DNA from: Okibacterium fritillariae
GTDB taxonomy: Bacteria; Actinomycetota; Actinomycetes; Actinomycetales; Microbacteriaceae
Direction of reading: 5' to 3'
Length of the DNA: 64,000 nt
NCBI RefSeq assembly: GCF_900167575.1
Contig: NZ_FUZP01000001.1
Span: 682,001 to 746,000, forward strand
The notes under the pieces are model-generated. The model had not been told where the DNA came from and ran no database searches. It was given only the letters and a program-made list of their open reading frames with translations. The position numbers and the translations under genes were made by a program. This document shows, in pieces, positions 33,758-44,080 of this stretch. How positions within the stretch are numbered: position 1 is the stretch's first letter; each line of letters starts with the position of its first letter.

Positions 33758-34399
33758 GTGGGAGCTAGCCAGATTCATCTCGTTCGACATGGTGAGGTGT
33801 ACAACCCCTCGGGTGTGTTGTACGGCCGCATCCCCGGTTTCCGACTCTCCGAACGTGGTGAGCTGATGGCCCGGAGTGCTGCCGACGACATTGTCGCCCG
33901 CGAGCGTCCGATCGCCCGGGTGTACGCATCGCCCCTGCAGCGCGCCCAAGAGTCCGCTGCACCGATCGCCGAACTCACGGGTCTCGACATCCGCACCGAG
34001 GCGCGCATCATCGAGCCGACCAACCACTTCGAGGGCAAGGTCATGTCGCGCGCGCTGCGCAACCCGATCAACTGGCCCGTGCTGCGTGCGCCGTCGGTGC
34101 CGAGCTGGGGCGAGCCCTACCTCTCGATCGCCGACCGCATGGTGCGCGCGATGGAAGACGCCTGGAACGAGGTGGCGGATGGCGAGGGTGACGTCGTCAT
34201 GGTCAGCCACCAGTTGCCCATCTGGACCACCCACCGTTTCATCGCGGGCGAGCAGTTGGCGCACGATCCGCGCCGTCGCCGCTGCGATCTGTCCAGCATC
34301 ACCTCGTTCGAACGCGTGGGGGATTCGTTCATCGAGGTCGGTTATTCGAACCCCGCGGCCGGACTCGCCGCCGGGGCCATCGACGTAGGAGCAGTATGA
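33758..34399 (+). CDS. histidine phosphatase (phosphoglycerate mutase-like) family protein
   Basis: A 213-residue protein with the catalytic motif LVRHGEVYNPSG at residues 8-19 (phospho-His acceptor) and a second His in VVMVSHQLPIW (about residue 149). Substrate unknown; the family covers mutases and small-molecule phosphatases. The gene is the first of a tight cluster and overlaps the thioredoxin-like lipoprotein gene by four bases. In many actinobacteria a phosphoglycerate-mutase-like gene heads the cytochrome c maturation operon, as here. Confidence 0.92.
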   Translation: MGASQIHLVRHGEVYNPSGVLYGRIPGFRLSERGELMARSAADDIVARERPIARVYASPLQRAQESAAPIAELTGLDIRTEARIIEPTNHFEGKVMSRALRNPINWPVLRAPSVPSWGEPYLSIADRMVRAMEDAWNEVADGEGDVVMVSHQLPIWTTHRFIAGEQLAHDPRRRRCDLSSITSFERVGDSFIEVGYSNPAAGLAAGAIDVGAV

Positions 34400-35070
34400 C
34401 CCGCGCACGTTCGACATCCCCATCCGTCTCGACCGCGACGGCGCCCGACGCGCGCACGGTCGGGCTGCGGCAGCGACCGCGCCGCCGGTTCGCCACCGTC
34501 GCGCTCGCGCTATCGATCACGGCCGCGCTCGGCCTCGCGGGCTGCTCGGCAGACCCGCTGGCCGCCCAATACAAAGAGGGCAGCGACAAGGGCTACATCG
34601 CGGGCGACGGCAGCGTCACCTCCATTCCCGCCGACGAGCGCGGCGAGAAGATCTCGTTCTCGGGCGTCGACGAGAACGGCGAGACCATCGATTCGGCCGA
34701 TCTCGCGGGCCAGGTCACGGTCGTCAACTTCTGGTACGCGGCGTGTGCGCCCTGCCGTGCCGAGGCGCCGGAGCTGCAAGAACTGAACGAGAAGTACAGC
34801 GGCAAGGGTGCCACCTTCGTGGGCGTCAACGTCTACGACCAGGCCGAGACCGCCACGTCGTTCAACCAGACCTACGGGGTCACCTACCCGTCGATCCTCG
34901 ACGTTGATTCGGGTTCGGTGAAGCTGGCCTTCACGGGTTCCGTGCCGCCGAAGGCCGTGCCCACCACGATCGTCCTCGATAAGGAGGGACGCGTGGCGAG
35001 CCGCATCCTGGGCCAGCTGCCCGCCGAGTCGATCCTCGACACCCTGGTGCGCGAAACGATCGCCGAATGA
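34396..35070 (+). CDS. TlpA/ResA-type thioredoxin-like lipoprotein
   Basis: A 224-residue exported protein. A basic N-terminal stretch is followed by a hydrophobic segment ending in the lipobox LGLAGC (Cys about residue 53), giving an outer-face lipid anchor. The thioredoxin domain carries NFWYAACAPCRAEAPEL with the CxxC (about residues 117-120) and a cis-Pro in KAVPTTIVLD. It would reduce the apocytochrome c haem-binding cysteines, receiving electrons from CcdA encoded 13 bases downstream. Confidence 0.93.
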   Translation: MTRARSTSPSVSTATAPDARTVGLRQRPRRRFATVALALSITAALGLAGCSADPLAAQYKEGSDKGYIAGDGSVTSIPADERGEKISFSGVDENGETIDSADLAGQVTVVNFWYAACAPCRAEAPELQELNEKYSGKGATFVGVNVYDQAETATSFNQTYGVTYPSILDVDSGSVKLAFTGSVPPKAVPTTIVLDKEGRVASRILGQLPAESILDTLVRETIAE

Positions 35071-35083
35071 TCGGGGCCACACC

Positions 35084-35872
35084 GTGAACCCGGGCGAGAT
35101 CGTCGCGAACGGGCAATTGGTCGCGGCGATCCCGATCGCTCTGCTCGCGGGCCTGATCTCGTTTGCTTCGCCGTGCGTGCTTCCGCTCGTGCCGGGGTAT
35201 CTCGCTTATGTCGGCGGCATGTCGACGGCGGCCAAACCTGGTGCCGGCGCTCGGGCGTCTGGTGCTTCGGCGCGCCCCGCCCGCCTGCAGCCGGGCAAGC
35301 CACGACTCCTGCTCGGGGTGGCCGGTTTCATCGCCGGTTTCACGCTGGTCTTCGTGCTCACGGGTGCGTTCGTCGGCACAGTGGGCGCGTTCTTCGTGCA
35401 GTGGCAGGACCTGATCACGCGCATCCTCGGAGCCGTCGTCATCGTCATGGGCTTCGTGTTCGTCGGGCAGGTCTCGTTCATGCAGCGCACCATCAAGCCG
35501 TCCTTCCGCCCCGCGACGGGGCTCGCCGGTGCGCCCCTGCTCGGCATCGTGTTCGCGATCGGCTGGACGCCGTGCCTCGGGCCCGTCCTGACGGCCATCA
35601 CGGGCCTCAGCCTCAACTCGGGTTCGACGGGCCGCGGCGCCCTCCTCGGCCTGTTCTACTGCGTCGGCCTCGGCATCCCGTTCGTCCTCGTGGCCCTCGG
35701 CCTCAGCTGGATGACCGGAACCATCGCCTTCCTGAAGCGCCACATCCGCGCCATCAACATCGCGGGCGGCGTCCTCCTCATGATCATCGGCATCCTGATG
35801 GTCTCCGGAATCTGGGGAAAACTCATGTCACAACTCGGGATGGTGATCCAAGGCTTTGTCACGCCCCTCTGA
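35084..35872 (+). CDS. ccdA: CcdA/DsbD-type thiol-disulfide transmembrane protein
   Basis: A 262-residue polytopic protein with six or so helices. The two redox cysteines are in ASPCVLPLVPGYLAYVGG (first helix) and GWTPCLGPVLTAI (fourth helix), as in CcdA. It passes electrons from cytoplasmic thioredoxin to the extracytoplasmic thioredoxin-like lipoprotein. A non-conserved Ala/Gly-rich loop (about residues 48-66) is inserted between helices 1 and 2. The stop overlaps the ResB gene by 17 bases. Confidence 0.94.
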   Translation: MNPGEIVANGQLVAAIPIALLAGLISFASPCVLPLVPGYLAYVGGMSTAAKPGAGARASGASARPARLQPGKPRLLLGVAGFIAGFTLVFVLTGAFVGTVGAFFVQWQDLITRILGAVVIVMGFVFVGQVSFMQRTIKPSFRPATGLAGAPLLGIVFAIGWTPCLGPVLTAITGLSLNSGSTGRGALLGLFYCVGLGIPFVLVALGLSWMTGTIAFLKRHIRAINIAGGVLLMIIGILMVSGIWGKLMSQLGMVIQGFVTPL

Positions 35873-37541
35873 TTACGTCGACTCCGGCAGCGCCAAGAGG
35901 CAGCCCGCCGACGACGACAACAACTCCATCGAGCAGCCCAAACTGGGGTTCGTCGGCTGGATCCGGTTCGCCTGGCGCCAGCTGACGAGCATGCGCACGG
36001 CGCTGTTCCTGCTGCTCATGCTGGCCATCGCGGCGGTGCCGGGTTCCCTCGTGCCGCAGCGCAGCTCCGACCCCAACGGCGTCACACAGTACTTCCGCGA
36101 CAACCCGTCGCTCGCGCCCGTGCTCGACAACATGCAGTTCTTCGACGTCTACGGCTCGGCGTGGTTCTCCGCGATCTACCTGCTGCTGTTCATTTCGCTG
36201 ATCGGTTGCGTGATCCCGCGCACCAAGCACCACTTCCAGGCCATGCGCGCGCGGCCTCCGCGCACGCCCGCCCGGCTCAACCGGTTGGATTCGTACACGG
36301 AGCAGACCGTCGAGGGTGCCGACGCGGCATCCGCCATCTCGTCGGCGCGCACGCTGCTGAAGAAGTCGGGCTATCGCGTCGAGATGTACGAGGGCGGCGG
36401 GTCACTCTCGGTCTCGGCCGAACGCGGTTATCTGCGCGAAACCGGCAACCTGGTCTTCCATTCGGCGCTCGTCGGCATCCTGCTGGCCATCGGCGTGGGC
36501 GGTGGCTTCGGCTATGCCGGGCAGCGCGTGGTGGTCGAGGGGCAGACCTTCGTCAACACGCTGCTCGACTACAACTCGTTCAACCCGGGCCGCTTCTTCA
36601 ACCCCGACACCCTGTCGCCCTATGCGCTGACGGTGGATGATTTCGCCGTCGAATACGAGAAGCAGAACCTCGACGCCTACGGCCAGGCCATCGACTACAC
36701 GGCCAAGGTCACGACACGTTCGCCCGGCCAGGAGCCCGAGAAGCAGACCATCAAGGTGAACGAGCCCCTGCGCTACGACAACACCGACGTCTACCTGCTC
36801 GGCAACGGCTACGCCCCGAAGATCACGGTGCGGGACCCTCAGGGCAAGGCCGTGTTCACCGACTCGGTGCCGTTCCTGCCGCAGGACGCCAACCTCACGT
36901 CGATCGGCGTGGTCAAGGTTCCGGATGGCCTGTCCGACCAGCTCGGCATGATCGGGTTCTTCTACCCGACGGCCGTGAAGAACGCATCCGGTGCCTACAC
37001 GTCCACCTATCCCGACCTCGTCTATCCGCTGCTCACGCTCAACGTCTACAAGGGCGACCTCGGCATCAACGAGGGCGCGCCCAAGTCGGTCTACGAACTG
37101 GTGACCGATGGAATGACGCAGCTCACGGGCGGCAAGACGGATGTCGACTCGATCGAGTTGCAGCCGGGTCAGACCGCCGATCTGCCGAACGGCATGGGCA
37201 CCGTCACGTTCGAGAACTCGTCGCCGCAGCAGGCGGCCGGCAACTTCGACAACACGGTGCCGCGCTTCGTCTCGCTCGATGTGCACCACGACCCGTCGCA
37301 GGGATTCGTGCTGCTGTTCGCCATTCTGGTGATGCTCGGCCTGCTGACCTCGCTGTTCGTGCCCCGCCGGCGCGTGTGGGTGAAGGCTGTCGAGAAGGAG
37401 GACGGCAGCGTCACGCTGCAGTACGCGGGACTCGCCCGCGGAGAAGACCCGGGCTTGCGACAAGCCGTCGATGCGATCGCCTATCGGCACGGAACCATCC
37501 TGGGCGTGCCGCGCGATCTGAGAGGTACTGTTAAGAAGTGA
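35856..37541 (+). CDS. resB: ResB-type cytochrome c biogenesis protein
   Basis: A 561-residue System II (Ccs) component. Early helices contain WRQLTSMRTALFLLLMLAIA and VYGSAWFSAIYLLLFISLIG. A third helix follows after about residue 190, then a large extracytoplasmic domain, and a last helix lies near residue 490 (FVLLFAILVMLGLLTSLFVP). With CcsB it carries haem across the membrane and ligates it to apocytochrome c. The TTG start at 35856 overlaps ccdA; no later start precedes the first conserved helix. It is coupled to the next gene by a four-base overlap. Confidence 0.92.
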   Translation: MSRPSDYVDSGSAKRQPADDDNNSIEQPKLGFVGWIRFAWRQLTSMRTALFLLLMLAIAAVPGSLVPQRSSDPNGVTQYFRDNPSLAPVLDNMQFFDVYGSAWFSAIYLLLFISLIGCVIPRTKHHFQAMRARPPRTPARLNRLDSYTEQTVEGADAASAISSARTLLKKSGYRVEMYEGGGSLSVSAERGYLRETGNLVFHSALVGILLAIGVGGGFGYAGQRVVVEGQTFVNTLLDYNSFNPGRFFNPDTLSPYALTVDDFAVEYEKQNLDAYGQAIDYTAKVTTRSPGQEPEKQTIKVNEPLRYDNTDVYLLGNGYAPKITVRDPQGKAVFTDSVPFLPQDANLTSIGVVKVPDGLSDQLGMIGFFYPTAVKNASGAYTSTYPDLVYPLLTLNVYKGDLGINEGAPKSVYELVTDGMTQLTGGKTDVDSIELQPGQTADLPNGMGTVTFENSSPQQAAGNFDNTVPRFVSLDVHHDPSQGFVLLFAILVMLGLLTSLFVPRRRVWVKAVEKEDGSVTLQYAGLARGEDPGLRQAVDAIAYRHGTILGVPRDLRGTVKK

Positions 37542-38572
37542 ATCTCGACGAACTTTCGGTGCTGAGCCTGTGGTCGGCCATGGCCATCTACGCGCTCGCC
37601 TTCATTGCCTTCGCGCTCGACCTGGCAAAGCGGTCGGCCGAGGTGAGTGCGTACGCCGATGAGCAGGCCGCTCAGGCATCCGGTGCCGGTTCGCGTGTCG
37701 ACGGGGAACAGGTCGCATCGGCCGGTTCCGCCGCGACCACGACCACCTCGCGGGTGTCCTCGACGGCCACCATCGAGCGTGTCGACGAAGATGCGAGCGA
37801 CGTCACACCCAAGCGCTCGGCCACGCTGCGCATCGGCGTCGCGCTGACCATCATCGGCTTCCTGCTGCACGCCACGGCCGATGTGACGCGCGGCATCAGC
37901 GCCCAGCGCGTGCCGTGGGCCAACATGTACGAGTTCGCCATGACCGGCACGCTGCTCATCGTCATGGTGTTCCTCATGGTCATCGTCAAGGTCGACCTGC
38001 GATTCCTCGGAACGTTCGTCATGGGACTGGTGCTCATTCTGCTGGGCGTCTCGGGCGTGAACTTCTATGTGGCCGTCGTGCCGCTGCCGCCCGCACTGCA
38101 GTCGGCGTGGCTCATCATCCACGTGTTCGTCGCCAGCCTCGGCACGGCATTCTTCGGACTCGGCTTCGCGCTGAGCGCCATCCAACTCTTCCAGCACCGG
38201 CGCGAGCTCGCGGGCAAGGACCTCAAGCTGCTGAAGCTCAAGTTCCTCGCCACGCTGCCTTCCTCAGAGCGCCTCGAGAACCTCGCCTACCGCGTGAACA
38301 TCGTGGGCTTCATCTTCTGGACGTTCACGCTCATGGCCGGTTCCATCTGGGCCGAGCGCGCGTGGGGCCGTTACTGGGGCTGGGACACCAAAGAGGTGTG
38401 GACCTTCATCATCTGGGTGATCTACGCGGGCTACATCCACGCCCGGGCGACGCGCGGATGGCGGGGCTCACGCAGTGCGTGGCTCGCGATCATCGGCTTC
38501 GCGGCCGTCATGTTCAACTTCACGATCGTGAACATCTTCTTCAAGGGTCTGCACGCGTACTCGGGTCTCTAA
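37538..38572 (+). CDS. ccsB: CcsB/ResC-type cytochrome c biogenesis protein
   Basis: A 344-residue membrane protein of the haem-handling CcsA/CcsB family. The tryptophan-rich signature WGRYWGWDTKEVWTF (about residues 279-293) binds haem. The histidines in VWLIIHVF-like and LLHATAD helices are the likely axial ligands. Eight or so helices are predicted, and a non-conserved Ser/Thr-rich cytoplasmic loop spans about residues 40-95. The GTG start overlaps the ResB stop by four bases. It completes the four-gene System II maturation operon. Confidence 0.93.
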   Translation: MNLDELSVLSLWSAMAIYALAFIAFALDLAKRSAEVSAYADEQAAQASGAGSRVDGEQVASAGSAATTTTSRVSSTATIERVDEDASDVTPKRSATLRIGVALTIIGFLLHATADVTRGISAQRVPWANMYEFAMTGTLLIVMVFLMVIVKVDLRFLGTFVMGLVLILLGVSGVNFYVAVVPLPPALQSAWLIIHVFVASLGTAFFGLGFALSAIQLFQHRRELAGKDLKLLKLKFLATLPSSERLENLAYRVNIVGFIFWTFTLMAGSIWAERAWGRYWGWDTKEVWTFIIWVIYAGYIHARATRGWRGSRSAWLAIIGFAAVMFNFTIVNIFFKGLHAYSGL

Positions 38573-38589
38573 GCCGCTGTTGCGGGTGA

Positions 38590-39606
<1,017 letters not shown>

Positions 39607-39627
39607 GGGTCCATTCTGTCGCGTGTC

Positions 39628-39633
39628 TAGACT
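39628..39633 (+). promoter_or_regulatory. -10 hexamer TAGACT, leaderless promoter of menB
   Basis: Six bases separate the hexamer from the ATG at 39640. Confidence 0.55.
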
Positions 39634-39639
39634 GGCTGC

Positions 39640-40545
39640 ATGAGCGTTTCCGAGATCTTCGACGAGAGCCAGTGGACGACCGTCGACGGGTTCGACACCC
39701 TCACCGACATCACCTACCACCACAGCCTCGACGGCCGCATCGCCCGCGTGGCCTTCAACCGGCCCGAGGTGCGCAACGCGTTCCGGCCGCACACGGTCGA
39801 CGAGCTCTACCGCACGCTCGAAGACGCGCGGCTGAACTCGCGCATCGGCGTCGTGCTGCTGACGGGCAACGGCCCCAGCGCGAAGGACGGCGGCTGGGCG
39901 TTCTGCTCGGGCGGCGACCAGCGCATCCGCGGGCGCGACGGCTACAAGTACTCCGACTCCGAGACGGCCGCGGGCGTCGATGCGGCGCGCGGCGGGCGGT
40001 TGCACATTCTCGAGGTGCAGCGCTTGATTCGCTTCATGCCCAAGGTCGTCATCGCGGTCGTTCCCGGCTGGGCGGCGGGCGGCGGGCACTCGTTGCACGT
40101 CGTATGCGACCTCACGATCGCCAGCCGCGAGCACGGCAAGTTCAAGCAGACCGATGCGGATGTCGGTTCGTTCGACGCCGGCTACGGAAGCGCCTACTTC
40201 GCGCGGCAGATCGGCCAGAAGTTCGCGCGCGAGATCTTCTTCCTCGCCGAGGAGTACTCGGCGGAACGCGCCTACCAGATGGGCGCGGTGAACGCCGTGG
40301 TGCCGCACGCCGAACTCGAGGCCGAAGCCATCCGCTGGGCCCGCACGATTCTCACGAAGTCGCCCACCGCCATCCGCATGCTCAAGTTCGCCTTCAACGC
40401 GGTCGACGACGGGATGGTGGGCCAGCAGGTTTTCGCGGGCGAGGCGACGCGCCTGGCCTACGGCACCGACGAAGCCGTTGAGGGGCGCGACGCTTTCCTC
40501 GAGAAGCGGGAGCCCGACTGGGGCCCGTACCCGTGGCAGTACTGA
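39640..40545 (+). CDS. menB: 1,4-dihydroxy-2-naphthoyl-CoA synthase
   Basis: A 301-residue crotonase-superfamily enzyme that closes the second ring of menaquinone from o-succinylbenzoyl-CoA. The oxyanion-hole segments are WAFCSGGDQRIRGRDGY (characteristic of MenB) and PGWAAGGGHSLHVVCDL. The catalytic Asp is in the TDADVGSFDAGYGS block. The C-terminal GPYPWQY is near-invariant in MenB. It is followed 49 bases later by menE, probably in the same transcript. Confidence 0.96.
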   Translation: MSVSEIFDESQWTTVDGFDTLTDITYHHSLDGRIARVAFNRPEVRNAFRPHTVDELYRTLEDARLNSRIGVVLLTGNGPSAKDGGWAFCSGGDQRIRGRDGYKYSDSETAAGVDAARGGRLHILEVQRLIRFMPKVVIAVVPGWAAGGGHSLHVVCDLTIASREHGKFKQTDADVGSFDAGYGSAYFARQIGQKFAREIFFLAEEYSAERAYQMGAVNAVVPHAELEAEAIRWARTILTKSPTAIRMLKFAFNAVDDGMVGQQVFAGEATRLAYGTDEAVEGRDAFLEKREPDWGPYPWQY

Positions 40546-40564
40546 CCCGTTTGCCGACGGTGAC

Positions 40565-40594
40565 GGTAGCGGTAGCGGTAGCGGTGGCGGCGGC
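40565..40594. repeat. GGTAGC hexamer repeat immediately before the menE start
   Basis: Three or more GGTAGC units followed by GGTGGCGGCGGC occupy the spot where a ribosome site is expected. Confidence 0.6.
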
Positions 40595-41848
40595 ATGACC
40601 AGGCAGTTGCGGCGCGTGTCGGCCGCGGACCCGATGGCCGTCATGCAGGCTCTGCGGGGTGCGCTCGATCGGTCGGGGCCCGCCATCGTGCCCGTGGCTG
40701 CACAGCCAGCGGGCGAGGAATCGGCCCAGGCGCCCGACAGGGTTCCCCAATCGACCGCGCTCGTGATCGAGACGTCGGGTTCCACGGGCATCCCGAAGCG
40801 CGTCATGCTGTCGGCCGACGCCGTGCTCGCGAGTGTCGCCGCCTCCGAGACCGCGCTCGGCGGGCCCGGTCAGTGGTTGCTCGCGTTGCCGACGCATTAT
40901 GTGGCCGGTGTGCAGGTGCTGGCGCGGTCCATCGCGGCCGGAACGACACCCGAGGTGCTGCCGCCCGGCCCGTTCGACGCCCGGGCCTTCGCTGTCGCCA
41001 CTTCGCGTCTCGACGGTGACCTGCGCTTCACGTCCCTGGTGCCCGCCCAGCTGCTCACCCTGGTCGATGCGGCCGCCGATTCGCGCCGCGTGCGCCGAGC
41101 CCTGTCGAGCTACGACGCCATCCTCATCGGGGGTCAGCGCCTCGACGCGGCCCTCGCCGAGCGGGCCCACCGGCTGGGCGCCCACGTCGTGCGCACCTAC
41201 GGGTCCAGTGAGACGGCGGGCGGCTGCGTCTATGACGGCGTTCCGCTGCCCGGGGCCCGCGCGCGCGTCGTCGACGGCCAGCTCGAGCTCTCGGGCCCGA
41301 TGCTCGCCGACGGCTATCTCGGCGACCCCGAGCGCACGGATGCGGCCTTCCACTCGGCTCCCGACGCGGACGGCATCGTGCACCGCTGGTACCGCACGGG
41401 CGACACCGGCACGGTCGAGGCCGGCCGGGTCTCGGTGACCGGGCGCATCGACAACGTGATCATCTCGGGCGGAACCAACGTGTCGCTCGACCGCGTCGAG
41501 GAGGCCGTTCGCGCGCTGGACGGTTTCGGCACGGCCATCGTCGTGGGCGTCGACGACCAGCGCTGGGGGCAGGTGCCCGTCGTGGCCGTCTTCGCGGATG
41601 GTGCACGGGGCTCGGCCGAGCGTGCCGGCTCCGACGCTGTGAGCACGGGGTCCGGTGCTGGCGCCAGTACGAAAGCCGGTGCGGATGCGAGAGCTGTGGT
41701 CCGCGCGCACGTGGCGGCCCTGATCGGGGTGGCGGCCCAACCTGCCGCGGTCGTGACGCTCGGCACGATGCCCACGTTGTCGTCGGGCAAACCCGACCGC
41801 CGCCGCATCCGCTCGCTCGTCGAGGACGCGCTCGACCGGGCTCGTTGA
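40595..41848 (+). CDS. menE: o-succinylbenzoate-CoA ligase
   Basis: A 417-residue ANL-superfamily (AMP-binding) enzyme activating o-succinylbenzoate with CoA. Motifs are the P-loop VIETSGSTGIPKRVML, the adenine-binding YGSSETAGGC, the hinge YRTGDTG and the C-terminal catalytic Lys in LSSGKPDRRRIR. An Ala/Gly/Ser-rich insertion (about residues 350-375) interrupts the small domain. The ATG at 40595 has no good Shine-Dalgarno; a short hexamer repeat sits in front of it. Neighbours menB and menA support the assignment. Confidence 0.93.
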   Translation: MTRQLRRVSAADPMAVMQALRGALDRSGPAIVPVAAQPAGEESAQAPDRVPQSTALVIETSGSTGIPKRVMLSADAVLASVAASETALGGPGQWLLALPTHYVAGVQVLARSIAAGTTPEVLPPGPFDARAFAVATSRLDGDLRFTSLVPAQLLTLVDAAADSRRVRRALSSYDAILIGGQRLDAALAERAHRLGAHVVRTYGSSETAGGCVYDGVPLPGARARVVDGQLELSGPMLADGYLGDPERTDAAFHSAPDADGIVHRWYRTGDTGTVEAGRVSVTGRIDNVIISGGTNVSLDRVEEAVRALDGFGTAIVVGVDDQRWGQVPVVAVFADGARGSAERAGSDAVSTGSGAGASTKAGADARAVVRAHVAALIGVAAQPAAVVTLGTMPTLSSGKPDRRRIRSLVEDALDRAR

Positions 41849-42000
41849 GCCCGCGACACGGCCCCTGACATGGCCCCACACGCCCCTCGGCACAGCCCGG
41901 CGCACCCCTGGCAGAGTCCCACGACCTCCTGGCGAAGCCCGGCGAACCCGCCGGCATGGCCCGGTGTCGTAAACTCGCTCCGGACCCGAAGGAGACGGTA

Positions 42001-43065
42001 GTGGCGCCCAAGCAGCAACGACCCAAGCAGCAACGCATCGACGCGACGAGGTCGGTCGACCCCCGCAACGTCAACGGCCGCAACGCGAACGCCGACAAGA
42101 CGGTGCGCACGAAGACCAGCGGGCGCGGCAAGAGCGGCAACCCCGCGGCGCGACGCTATGACGCCGTGAAGAAGGCCACCCTCGCCGACTGGATCGACGG
42201 TTCGCGCGTGCGCACGCTGCCGCTGTCGATCTCGCCCGTCATCGTGGGAACCGGCGCCGCGATCGTGGCGAGCGAGCCGGGCGTCTACCACCCCGTGCGC
42301 GCGCTCCTGTGCCTGATCGTCTCGGTGGCCCTGCAGATCGGCGTGAACTTCGCCAACGACTACTCCGACGGCATCCGCGGCACCGACGACAACCGTGTCG
42401 GCCCGCAGCGTCTCGTCGGCAGCGGCAAGGCCTCGGCCAAGTCGGTGCTCACGGTTGCCCTCGTCTTCTTCGGCATCGCGGCCGTCGCGGGTCTCGTGCT
42501 CACGGTGGTGTCGGGCCTCTGGTGGCTGCTCATCGTCGGCGCCGCGGCCCTCGTCGCCGCCTGGTTCTACACGGGTGGCAAGCGCCCCTACGGCTATAAC
42601 GCGCTCGGCGAGGTGTTCGTCTTCGTCTTCTTCGGGCTCGTCGCCACGCTTGGCACCACGTTCGTGCAGGTCTACCAGCTCAATCAGGAGGCGTGGTTCG
42701 GCGCCATTGCGGTCGGCTTCATGGCCACGGCCGCCCTCGTGGTCAACAACTTGCGCGACATCGAACAAGACCGGATGTCGGGCAAGCGCACGCTTTCGGT
42801 GCTCATCGGCGCCACGGCCACGCGGGTTCTCTACATCGTGCTGATGCTCGTGCCGTTCGTGATCGCGGGCGTTCTCGCGCTCTTCTACCCGGCCGCATGG
42901 TTCGCCATGTTCGTGCTGCTTGCAGCTCTGCCCGCGTGCATCATCACGGCGACCGCGCGCACGCCACGCGAACTCATCCTCGTGCTGAAGCTCACCGGGG
43001 TGGCGCAGCTGTTCTACGCGATCGCGCTGTTCGTGGCCTTCTGGTTGTACAGCGGCGGCCAGTAA
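42001..43065 (+). CDS. menA: 1,4-dihydroxy-2-naphthoate polyprenyltransferase
   Basis: A 354-residue UbiA-family membrane enzyme that attaches the polyprenyl tail to DHNA. The prenyl-diphosphate motifs are NFANDYSDGIRGTDD and NLRDIEQDRMSGKRTL, and about eight helices are present. The first 50 residues are a basic, Gln/Arg/Asn-rich extension unusual for the family, probably cytoplasmic. The GTG at 42001 is selected because GAAGGAGACGG lies just upstream. The 152-base gap after menE holds only degenerate CCC/GGC-rich sequence with no gene. Confidence 0.95.
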   Translation: MAPKQQRPKQQRIDATRSVDPRNVNGRNANADKTVRTKTSGRGKSGNPAARRYDAVKKATLADWIDGSRVRTLPLSISPVIVGTGAAIVASEPGVYHPVRALLCLIVSVALQIGVNFANDYSDGIRGTDDNRVGPQRLVGSGKASAKSVLTVALVFFGIAAVAGLVLTVVSGLWWLLIVGAAALVAAWFYTGGKRPYGYNALGEVFVFVFFGLVATLGTTFVQVYQLNQEAWFGAIAVGFMATAALVVNNLRDIEQDRMSGKRTLSVLIGATATRVLYIVLMLVPFVIAGVLALFYPAAWFAMFVLLAALPACIITATARTPRELILVLKLTGVAQLFYAIALFVAFWLYSGGQ

Positions 43066-43122
43066 CAGGTTCGCAGCAAGAACGCATCACAACGCCGGTC
43101 GCGGCGGGTTGTTGAGCTTGGC

Positions 43123-43413
43123 TCAGCGCTCGTTCGCGGCCGGTTTCGTGTCGATGTTGATCGCGTCTTCGGCGTCTTCGTCGTCGTGGGCGTGGGGCGA
43201 CGTCTTGCCCTCGTGGCGGCGCGCATAGAGCTCGCGCGAGACCTGCTCGCGCTGCGGCCGCAGGAAGATGTACGACAGGCTCACGCCGATGAGCGCCGCG
43301 AGCAGCGTGGCGATGAGCGGGTTGATCTGCATCAGCAGCAGGGCCGTCAGGGGCACGGCGAACGTGAGAAGCCGAAAGACCGTATAGACGAGGACCGGGG
43401 AGATGCGTTTCAC
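43123..43413 (-). CDS. DUF4229 membrane protein
   Basis: A 96-residue protein with two helices (about residues 8-29 and 31-50) and a charged cytoplasmic tail. It matches the actinobacterial DUF4229 family, seen next to menaquinone genes in this group; function unknown. The GTG start lies six bases after TACACT. It is inserted on the opposite strand between menA and menD and is convergent with menA. Confidence 0.85.
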   Translation of the reverse strand: MKRISPVLVYTVFRLLTFAVPLTALLLMQINPLIATLLAALIGVSLSYIFLRPQREQVSRELYARRHEGKTSPHAHDDEDAEDAINIDTKPAANER

Positions 43414-43419
43414 TCCACC

Positions 43420-43425
43420 AGTGTA
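43420..43425 (-). promoter_or_regulatory. -10 hexamer TACACT, leaderless promoter of the DUF4229 gene
   Basis: Six bases separate the hexamer from the GTG at 43413. Confidence 0.5.
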
Positions 43426-43477
43426 AGTCGGGCCGCTGGGAGCCGCCGCCGTGGAGAAAAGGCTCAGACGCGCCGAC

Positions 43478-43483
43478 TAACAT
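43478..43483 (+). promoter_or_regulatory. -10 hexamer TAACAT, leaderless promoter of the PLDc_N/menD operon
   Basis: Six G bases separate the hexamer from the ATG at 43490. Confidence 0.5.
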
Positions 43484-43489
43484 GGGGGG

Positions 43490-44080
43490 ATGGCACGCCT
43501 GCTGCTCGGACTCGTCGTCGTCGTCGTGGTCGCAACGATCTACGCGGTCATCGACTGCGCCATGCTCGCTCATGATCGAGTGCGAGGTCTGCCCAAACCC
43601 GCCTGGCTCGTCATCATCCTGGTGCTGCCCGTCGTGGGTGTCGTGCTGTGGTTCCTCATCGGTCGCGGCCGCCAAGCCCAGGCGCGCACGCGCCAGCTTC
43701 CGCCCGACGACAACCCCGAGTTCTTCGGCCGGTCCTCGTCCTCCGCGGCCGATCCCGATCAAGACGAGCGCATCCGCCGTCTCGAAGAAGAGCTCGCGGC
43801 ACTCGATTCCGAAGGCCCCGCCGACGGAGCGCCGTCCGGCCCGACGACCACGCGTCCCGGCACGCCGACATCTGGCTCCGGCTCCGGTTCGGGAACGACG
43901 GGTCCGGCGACCACGGGTCCTGCGCGGGCGGGTTCGACGGGGCCATCCTCCTCTTCCGGCTCGTCATCGTCCGATGCCGACACCCCCGATTCCGGCGACG
44001 AGCCGACGGGCACCGACGACGGCACTGCCAAGCGCGGCAAGTCCGACGACGAGCCCGGCGCAGGCCGAGCGGATGTCTGA
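43490..44080 (+). CDS. PLDc_N (phospholipase D nuclease N-terminal) membrane protein
   Basis: A 196-residue protein. The first 65 residues form the PLDc_N domain, two helices joined by ...IDCAMLAHDRVRGLPKPAWL and ending in VVGVVLWFLIGRG. This is the membrane part of cardiolipin synthase-like proteins, but no PLD catalytic HxK motif follows. A short coiled-coil-like segment (DQDERIRRLEEELAAL) and a long Ser/Thr/Gly/Pro-rich tail complete it. It overlaps menD by eight bases, so the two are co-translated. Confidence 0.88.
   Translation: MARLLLGLVVVVVVATIYAVIDCAMLAHDRVRGLPKPAWLVIILVLPVVGVVLWFLIGRGRQAQARTRQLPPDDNPEFFGRSSSSAADPDQDERIRRLEEELAALDSEGPADGAPSGPTTTRPGTPTSGSGSGSGTTGPATTGPARAGSTGPSSSSGSSSSDADTPDSGDEPTGTDDGTAKRGKSDDEPGAGRADV

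Noticed and set aside
41849-42000. Regular repeat array between menE and menA
   Set aside because: CCC/GGC-rich motifs recur but with no constant period; compositional bias suffices.
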